A stretch of 64,000 nucleotides of DNA, from positions 6,634,001 through 6,698,000 of the forward strand of contig OX621243.1 of assembly GCA_951640165.1 (NCBI GenBank). Direction: 5' to 3'. The position numbers and the translations under genes are program-made. Positions 56,901-64,000 of this stretch are shown here, piece by piece. The notes below the pieces were generated by a model. The model was not told where the DNA came from and did not search any database. It worked only from the letters and a program-made list of their open reading frames with translations. Source of the stretch: Pseudoips prasinana (taxonomy: Eukaryota; Arthropoda; Insecta; Lepidoptera; Nolidae). The stretch's first letter is position 1; each line of letters starts with the position of its first letter.

Positions 56901-59900
56901 GTTATTTTTTCTTGTATTTAGTTACGTCCGAACTCGTAGAACAAAAGTTGTTGTTTATGATGTAAGCAATATAGTCCTGCGAGATTGTTGGTGTTTTACA
57001 AATAATAATAATATCCAGGGATTTTATTCACACACGGCCATCTGATTCCAAACTAAGCAGGGCTTGTACTATGGAAACCAGATAGCATATACTATTTTTC
57101 TTTTGGAAATAAATACTTATATAGATAATTTACATCCAGACTCAGGACAAACAGACATGTTCTTGCACACAAATATTTGTCCCGGGTGAGAATCGAACCC
57201 ACGACCTGCGGCGTGAAAGGCAGCGTATCACGGCCGTCGTAAATATATTTGCATGTTATAGTTACCTCCGTAACTGCAGGGTCCTCATGGTGTGCGCGAG
57301 CGACACGAACACCCACCAGCAGATGGCGCTGTCCAGCAGCGACAGCGGCACCTCGGACAGCAGCAGGTCGCGGTTGGACTCCGTGGTCTTGTGGTGCAGC
57401 TTGAGCCACGCGTTGATGGCGCACAGCCACTGTAAGTATATTTACCTCCGCAACTGCAGGGTCCTCATGGTGTGCGCGAGCGACACGAACACCCACCAGC
57501 AGATGGCGCTGTCCAGCAGCGACAGCGGCACCTCGGACAGCATCAGGTCGCGGTTGGACTCCGTGGTCTTGTGGTGCAGCTTGAGCCACGCGTTGATGGC
57601 GCACAGCCACTGTAAGTATATTTACCTCCGCAACTGCAGGGTCCTCATGGTGTGCGCGAGCGACACGAACACCCACCAGCAGATGGCGCTGTCCAGCAGC
57701 GACAGCGGCACCTCGGACAGCAGCAGGTCGCGGTTGGACTCCGTGGTCTTGTGGTGCAGCTTGAGCCACGCGTTGATGGCGCACAGCCACTGTAAGTATA
57801 TTTACCTCCGCAACTGCAGGGTCCTCATGGTGTGCGCGAGCGACACGAACACCCACCAGCAGATGGCGCTGTCCAGCAGCGACAGCGGCACCTCGGACAG
57901 CAGCAGGTCGCGGTTGGACTCCGTGGTCTTGTGGTGCAGCTTGAGCCACGCGTTGATGGCGCACAGCCACTGTAAGTATATTTACCTCCGCAACTGCAGG
58001 GTCCTCATGGTGTGCGCGAGCGACACGAACACCCACCAGCAGATGGCGCTGTCCAGCAGCGACAGCGGCACCTCGGACAGCAGCAGGTCGCGGTTGGACT
58101 CCGTGGTCTTGTGGTGCAGCTTGAGCCACGCGTTGATGGCGCACAGCCACTGTAAGTATATTTACCTCCGCAACTGCAGGGTCCTCATGGTGTGCGCGAG
58201 CGACACGAACACCCACCAGCAGATGGCGCTGTCCAGCAGCGACAGCGGCACCTCGGACAGCAGCAGGTCGCGGTTGGACTCCGTGGTCTTGTGGTGCAGC
58301 TTGAGCCACGCGTTGATGGCGCACAGCCACTGTAAGTATATTTACCTCCGCAACTGCAGGGTCCTCATGGTGTGCGCGAGCGACACGAACACCCACCAGC
58401 AGATGGCGCTGTCCAGCAGCGACAGCGGCACCTCGGACAGCAGCAGGTCGCGGTTGGACTCCGTGGTCTTGTGGTGCAGCTTGAGCCACGCGTTGATGGC
58501 GCACAGCCACTGTAAGTATATTTACCTCCGCAACTGCAGGGTCCTCATGGTGTGCGCGAGCGACACGAACACCCACCAGCAGATGGCGCTGTCCAGCAGC
58601 GACAGCGGCACCTCGGACAGCAGCAGGTCGCGGTTGGACTCCGTGGTCTTGTGGTGCAGCTTGAGCCACGCGTTGATGGCGCACAGCCACTGTAAGTATA
58701 TTTACCTCCGCAACTGCAGGGTCCTCATGGTGTGCGCGAGCGACACGAACACCCACCAGCAGATGGCGCTGTCCAGCAGCGACAGCGGCACCTCGGACAG
58801 CAGCAGGTCGCGGTTGGACTCCGTGGTCTTGTGGTGCAGCTTGAGCCACGCGTTGATGGCGCACAGCCACTGTAAGTATATTTACCTCCGCAACTGCAGG
58901 GTCCTCATGGTGTGCGCGAGCGACACGAACACCCACCAGCAGATGGCGCTGTCCAGCAGCGACAGCGGCACCTCGGACAGCAGCAGGTCGCGGTTGGACT
59001 CCGTGGTCTTGTGGTGCAGCTTGAGCCACGCGTTGATGGCGCACAGCCACTGTAAGTATATTTACCTCCGCAACTGCAGGGTCCTCATGGTGTGCGCGAG
59101 CGACACGAACACCCACCAGCAGATGGCGCTGTCCAGCAGCGACAGCGGCACCTCGGACAGCAGCAGGTCGCGGTTGGACTCCGTGGTCTTGTGGTGCAGC
59201 TTGAGCCACGCGTTGATGGCGCACAGCCACTGTAAGTATATTTACCTCCGCAACTGCAGGGTCCTCATGGTGTGCGCGAGCGACACGAACACCCACCAGC
59301 AGATGGCGCTGTCCAGCAGCGACAGCGGCACCTCGGACAGCAGCAGGTCGCGGTTGGACTCCGTGGTCTTGTGGTGCAGCTTGAGCCACGCGTTGATGGC
59401 GCACAGCCACTGTAAGTATATTTACCTCCGCAACTGCAGGGTCCTCATGGTGTGCGCGAGCGACACGAACACCCACCAGCAGATGGCGCTGTCCAGCAGC
59501 GACAGCGGCACCTCGGACAGCAGCAGGTCGCGGTTGGACTCCGTGGTCTTGTGGTGCAGCTTGAGCCACGCGTTGATGGCGCACAGCACGCCCCACAGCC
59601 CGCCCGTGCCCACCACGCGCTGCAGCGCCGGGCCCAGGCGCGGCCTGCGGACATTACACGACATCAGCTGAGCGCTACGTCATATGGAGTGGTATTCGAA
59701 GCATCTGCACTTGCGCCACTCCAATGGTGATAAAACCGGTACAATATAAAAAAAAATGTGAGCCGTCACGGGACGCCTGGCAGATGTGAAACATCGACAT
59801 TATTTTGTAAAAGTAATATGCAGAAAAGAACATATTGTGATAGGAACTAAATATGTCATAATGATAAAATAAAAAGTCAATTGCGCATGGCGACGCGTCG

Positions 59901-62900
59901 CCACACCGTACACACTACTATCGTATAGCGTGGCGACGCGTCGCCACGGCATGCGTCGCCACGCCAGAAATCTGTTTTACGTGCGGCTATAGATGTTTCA
60001 CATCAATAATAAGTAAATACCAAGATCTTGCCATCGAAATTAAGACGCAATGGAAAGCTCAAACAGTCCATATCATCCCTATAGTATTGTCTTCCACTGC
60101 TATTGTCCCTAAATTTCTTCCCCAAAACTTACACACTTTAGATATGCCCTCATACATACTCCACTTAAATAATTGTCGCATCACACGAAAATTCCTCACA
60201 TCATCCACGTTAACATCAGCGTATTCGATTGCCTTCACCCTTGGCTTAGGCCCGCGTGATAGTTATTGTTTACTACCCTCGCAAAAGGGGAAAAAATAAA
60301 AAAGGATACAATAATAATAATGATAAATAAGCAACACGACTGGAGCAAAGTATGAGAAGCTCAGATTGAGATTCTTATCATGATTCGTAAAAACGTTACA
60401 TTGTGGCAAATACTTAGAAAGACTGGAATCCAATGAAAACACATTCTTAACATTTAATTGATTAAAATTAGATCGACCAAGACGCTTTTTATTATTTAAA
60501 GAGCCAGAATTGCCACCACCGTGTTTTTTTATATAACAAGGACTGCCATAAAAAGAATTCGTACAACGACGAAAAATAGTTTTTATGACTTGAATGGATC
60601 GATCACAGCGCCATCTACGATGAGCTTCACCTTATTGCCTTAAAACATTGAACCGTGGGGAAATTGATTAGGTAATTAACATACATTACATAAATAGGTT
60701 AAAAACAAACATTTCTTCCAATCATATGTAGTAGGTATGCAAATACCAAAAACGTCGAAATTACATTGTCTAGGATAGATTCTCAAAAAATGCTTGTTCA
60801 TACTCACAGTTTTAAATAATATTCTGGGGTATTCCACTTCTCTTTTTCCACAGTAGGAATTGGGAGAAAAATATCATGTTGGCTTGTACTTGTTAAGAAG
60901 CCCATTTTTTGTATTGTAGAATATGAGGAGCCGGGCAGAGAGATATTTAAAGGCGGTTAACTTTTTTTTCGTGTCGCGGGTTCGAGTCCCGCGCCGGACA
61001 ACTATATGTGTGACCCATAAATAGTTGTTCTGAGTCTGGACGTAATTTGTGTCCGTCTATTATATGTTTGTAAAGTATAGGTAGCGCCACGAGTTATGAG
61101 CGCTCTGTTTTAGTGGTGGGGATCTACGCATGTGTACACTCGCAAACAACACTACTTAGGGTCAAGTTAAAATTATGATTTAATTATTTAAAAAATGTCC
61201 TTATATTATTATGTAATTAATGCGAGAGTGCGTTTATTTGTTTATTCGTTTGTTAGTTTACAGTTTAAAGTAGGTACTCTCAAAAAACATGAAACTTCGT
61301 ACAGAGATAGTTTGAACTATCTCTTTGCAAAATTTCGACGCTTCCATAGGTGGAAGTGCGTACTAATGCATATGATAATAAATAAAAAACTTAATGTATT
61401 AATAATTGTTATTTATATTTGCAATTGAAAATAATAGCAGAATATTATAATCACATAAGCCCGGCTTGTCTTTTTAACACCTGACTCTTTAGCATTTCTA
61501 ATTATATAAATATCAAAATCATATACGATCAATAACAACTATTTACGCGACTGTACTTTTCGAACTCAAACAAACCTGCGCCGAAAGCGGGAGTTATGCA
61601 GCGACTGATTCTCCAATAGTGCGCAAGGACAGCGCCGGGCGCGGGCTCCCTTGCCCCGCGCCTCAACCCTGTCACCAAACAGACCTAAAAATGCGTTCTG
61701 CGCAGATAAAGCGAGCGCTCATAACTCGTGGCGCTACCTATACCCCGCGACACATGGAATAGATCCCCTAATGCGGGCGTTGCCTTTAAAAAAAAACTCG
61801 TTTATTAGTTGTTTGCATTTTACTTACTTGACAATTCCAAATCCAAGTGAGACAATAATGACTAGCATTCTCGCTAAGGCTCGTTTAGCGACGGAGATCC
61901 ATTCAGCAAACATGTATACTTCGGTGTTGAAGTACCTGCACGAAATAAATAATACACTCAATATGACTATGACCGTTTAGCCTGAGGTCGTGGGTTAGAT
62001 CCTCACCCGGGAGAAATCTTTGTGTGATGGCACTGTGTGTGGGTGTAATTTATCTATAATACGTATGTTTTTAATAATAATAATATAATAATAATATCTC
62101 GGGACAATGTCACACAGATCATCCTAGCCCCAAACTAAGCAAAGCTTGTACTATGGGTACCAGGCGACGTTAAACATACTTATATAGATAGATAAATACT
62201 TATATACATAGGAAACATCCATGACTCAGAAACAAATATCCATGCTCATCACACAAATATTTGCACTTACCGGGATTCGAACCCAGGACCACCAGCTTCG
62301 TAGGCAGGAGCACTACCAACTAGGCTACGGTGACCATCATTTATAAAAATATATAAGTATGTTTATCAGTTGTCTGGTTGTAACAGTACAGGCTCTGCCT
62401 AGTTTTGGATCAGATCAGATTTTCTAAGTGTCGTGTGGCCGACACTGCTAGCACTCCCAGGGTCATCGGTTGAAGTTAAAAACGAGTGGATATTTGGAGA
62501 AAACGTTATATTTTGAGAAATTTAATAAGGATTATTATGCCATCTTAGGGCACGGAAATAAACATTTTGATAAGTCGATATAGTCTCACTAATTAGTAAA
62601 AAATCTGATTGAAAAAAAAAAATATCACTATCTTAATGTCTAAAGTCTCAACAAGAAGGGTCCGATAAGCGTCCTTCGATAAATATCTTACATCGAAATA
62701 AATGTAAGTTAAAGTTTAATTTAAAAATAATAATTCCTAGTTTTCACCTCAGGCCCACCTGAGGTGAAATTATTTTAAATTAAGCTTTAACTTACATTTA
62801 TTTAGATGTAAGATATTTATGTCGAAGGACGCTTATCGGGTACCGTTGTGGACTGTATAAAGAAGAAAGTGATGGTATGACACAAGGGTACTTTACTTAA

Positions 62901-63362
62901 TAGAAAGTCTCAACAAGAAGGATCACTTAAAGAGTGACCCTCCTAAGAGGACAGACAGGAAATAGATCTACTATATCTCTATATATTACTATATATTTTT
63001 ACACCATACACTACCCCTATTCATAATTCCATACAAAATAGTCCAACTGCAGGTTGTCTGGAAGAGATCGCTGTACGCGATAAGACCGCTTATTGTACCT
63101 TTTTTTTTATTATTTGAGATCCTGTAACTATTATCTATAATGGTGTACAATAAAGTGTATTTATCTTATCTTATCTATCAACTCACCCGCTACTGTTGAT
63201 AGTGGAGTAGACGCCGTAGTACGTGGCGCTCTCGAGCATGCCGAGCAGCGCCACGGCGCCGATCCAGTACTGGATGCGCAGCAGGTCGCGCCACTGCAGC
63301 CAGCACACCACCAGCCACGCCGTGCACAGCACCGTGTATATCCCGCACATCACGCCGAAAAA
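53954..63362 (-). CDS. TMEM87: TMEM87-like seven-transmembrane Golgi protein, 3' six exons (5' end outside window)
   Basis: Exons in order: 63187-63362, 61828-61935, 59426-59644, 56299-56419, 54629-54776, 53954-54171. The borders are GT/AG and the joined frame is open for 329 residues. It shows [133 protein letters not shown] and an acidic tail ending [17 protein letters not shown]. These match the family's conserved transmembrane block and C-terminus. TMEM87 proteins sit in the Golgi and are linked to retrograde traffic, Golgi ion balance or mechanosensing. The 59426-59644 exon is followed by 12 extra partial copies (57266-59409) that must be skipped to keep the frame. Confidence 0.92.
54440..54606 (-). 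mobile_element. SINE family A in TMEM87 intron
   Basis: 'tcgcggggtactttacaaac', 'aacaactatttatgggtcac' and the reverse of the tRNA-like head ('cgttgcgccacacgtgcagt'), just after exon 54629-54776. Confidence 0.75.
54823..54879. repeat. 26-bp perfect hairpin
   Basis: Arms 54823-54848 and 54854-54879 are exact reverse complements with a 5-nt loop (catcc), in a TMEM87 intron. Confidence 0.9.
55735..56105 (-). mobile_element. SINE family C, complete with tRNA-like head
   Basis: On the minus strand it begins 'ctgcctcgttggtctagcgg' and 'tgggttcaaatcccgggtcg' (A and B boxes) and ends 'cggctaggaggac'. It is the reference copy for the split one at 27.2-27.8 kb. Confidence 0.8.
57015..57240 (-). mobile_element. 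SINE family D
   Basis: Reverse of a tRNA-like head ('gagaatcgaacccacgacct') with the body 'tccagactcaggacaaac'. It stops about 20 bp before the exon-copy array. Confidence 0.7.
57266..59425 (-). repeat. 180-bp tandem array of 12 partial TMEM87 exon copies
   Basis: Twelve units follow the full exon (59426-59644) in exact 180-bp steps, with donors at 59246, 59066 and so on to 57266. Each has 164 nt of exon, a donor GTAAAT and an acceptor-like TTACAG only 16 nt apart. I see only two substitutions across the array (one near 57543, one near 57271 in the last copy). Inclusion of a copy would shift the frame and reach TGA within the copy. Confidence 0.95.
59885..59975. repeat. GC-rich palindromes (GGCGACGCGTCGCC)
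   Basis: GTGGCGACGCGTCGCCAC (59930-59947) is an 18-bp perfect palindrome. A 16-bp version is at 59888-59903, and 'gcgtcgccacgc' follows. It lies in a TMEM87 intron; function unknown. Confidence 0.8.
60808..60905 (-). CDS. Candidate orphan first exon
   Basis: ATG at 60905 opens 32 codons ([20 protein letters not shown]...) to a GTGAGT donor at 60807-60802. It is not part of TMEM87, and I do not recognise it. It could start a nested gene or be chance; no in-phase partner exon was found by eye. Confidence 0.2.
60966..61790 (+). mobile_element. SINE family A split by a MITE
   Basis: The SINE runs 60966-61077 ('gtgtcgcgggttcgagtccc ... tgtttgtaaagta') and resumes at 61741 ('taccccgcgacac'). Its head upstream of 'cgtgtcgcgg' is lost. 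Confidence 0.8.
61078..61740. mobile_element. 663-bp MITE with 28-bp perfect terminal inverted repeats, TA target
   Basis: The ends 'taggtagcgccacgagttat' + 'gagcgctc' (61078-61105) and their exact reverse complement (61713-61740) are flanked by TA at 61076-61077 and 61741-61742. The inside has no transposase. Confidence 0.88.
61970..62080 (+). mobile_element. SINE family D fragment
   Basis: 'gtttagcctgaggtcgtggg', 'cctcacccgggagaaatctt' and 'tgtgtgggtgtaat' in order, directly beside a family B SINE. Confidence 0.5.
62083..62337 (-). mobile_element. SINE family B in TMEM87 intron
   Basis: Near-identical to 50.03-50.28 kb: 'gacaatgtcacacagatcat', 'caaagcttgtactatgggta' and the reversed head 'ccaactaggctacggtga'. 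Confidence 0.8.
62662..62839. mobile_element. Fold-back MITE-like element
   Basis: Arms 62662-62753 and 62758-62839 pair with a small insertion in the left arm and scattered mismatches (about 90% over 82 bp), loop 4 nt. The motif 'aaagtctcaacaagaagg' stands on both sides (62643 and 62905). Confidence 0.75.
63050..63178 (+). mobile_element. Interspersed repeat tail ending in (ATCTT)n
   Basis: 'gtctggaagagatcgctgta', 'cgataagaccgctta' and 'gtacaataaagtgtattt' match 22.20-22.33 kb. It ends immediately before the donor of the TMEM87 exon at 63187. Confidence 0.6.
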
Positions 63363-64000
63363 CTACCGACATTACACGGAAATAGATCACCATACCGCTT
63401 ACCGTTGGAGATGATACCATATCAGCCGTACGGTCAAACATTAGCACTCGAGACAAATATTCGTCGCGCATCAAATACCGACATTATGCAGAAATAGTTC
63501 ACCATACCACGTATCATTGGAGATGACTCTGTGTCCAAGCTATGTAACCCGGACGGACAGATCTTGGCACTCAGGGCAAAAATAGGTTGTATATAAACTA
63601 CCGACATTACGCAGATATAGTTCATCATGCCACGTATCATTGGAGATGACCTCTATGTCCAAGCTATGTAACCCGTACGGACAGATCTTGGCACACAGGG
63701 TAAACATTGGTTGTATATAAACTACCGACATTCCGCAGAAATAGATCACCATACCACGTATCATTGGAGATGACCTCTGTGTCCAAGCTATGTAACCCGT
63801 ACGGACAGATCTTGGCACACAGGGTAAACATTGGTTGTATATAAACTACCGACATTACGCAGAAATAGATCACCATACCACGTATCATTGGAGATGACCT
63901 CTGTGTCCAAGCTATGTAACCCGTACGGACAGATCTTGGCACACAGGGTAAACATTGGTTGTATATAAACTACCGACATTCCGCAGAAATAGATCACCAT
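63361..64000. repeat. 124-bp satellite starting at a TMEM87 splice acceptor
   Basis: Units begin (aactaccgacatt) at about 63361, 63473, 63596, 63720, 63844 and 63968. The first is diverged; the later ones are near-identical at 124-bp spacing. On the minus strand each unit carries AATGTCGGTAG, the same sequence that forms the acceptor of exon 63187-63362. The array runs off the right edge. Confidence 0.9.

Noticed and set aside
57092..59671. Long open frames on both strands across the 180-bp array (about 830 and 790 codons)
   Set aside because: They arise because 180 is a multiple of 3 and one unit happens to lack stops in those frames. The real TMEM87 frame is a different one and stops at the GGTAAA junction.

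Overview
The window is eukaryotic and looks like a moth or butterfly (Lepidoptera). The evidence is multi-exon genes with short GT-AG introns, AT-rich intergenic DNA, several tRNA-headed SINE families, Helitron termini ending in CTAG, R1-type and CR1-type LINEs, and insect-like orthologues. This assignment rests on gene and repeat style only; no database was searched.

Layout. (1) 1-4.6 kb, minus strand: three adjacent cistrons that look like one transcript. They are a CEBPZOS-like mitochondrial micro-protein, a UQCC3-like complex III assembly factor starting 12 nt after the CEBPZOS stop, and tubulin-binding cofactor C (TBCC), whose ATG overlaps the UQCC3 stop as ATGA. (2) 4.77-14.9 kb: a nested block of mobile DNA. 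Four head-to-tail copies of a short inverted-repeat element carry 2, 2, 2 and 10 copies of a 69-bp minisatellite. The first is split by a 5'-truncated R1-clade LINE. The last is split at a TA by a 4.27-kb pogo-family transposon with a long, nearly intact transposase. (3) 16.1-28.5 kb and 31.3-43.4 kb, minus strand: two tandem paralogues of a secreted Reeler + Spondin_N + TSP1 protein. Their intron phases match through the shared region. Their introns hold Helitrons, SINEs, LINE fragments and one CR1-like LINE with an uninterrupted EN-RT reading frame. (4) 44.3-46.5 kb, plus strand: an intronless ELMO/CED-12 gene, head to head with the second spondin gene. (5) 51.3-52.7 kb: a decayed transposase-derived gene whose intron is essentially a long inverted-repeat element. 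(6) 53.9 kb to the window end, minus strand: the 3' part of a TMEM87 gene. One exon is followed by 12 near-identical 180-bp decoy copies, and a 124-bp satellite begins at another exon's splice acceptor.

The host genes belong to unrelated processes: mitochondrial assembly and tubulin folding; extracellular matrix; engulfment signalling; Golgi membrane protein. The themes specific to this window are the compact polycistronic gene, tandem amplification at splice sites in TMEM87, and repeated fold-back (inverted duplication) rearrangements at many places.
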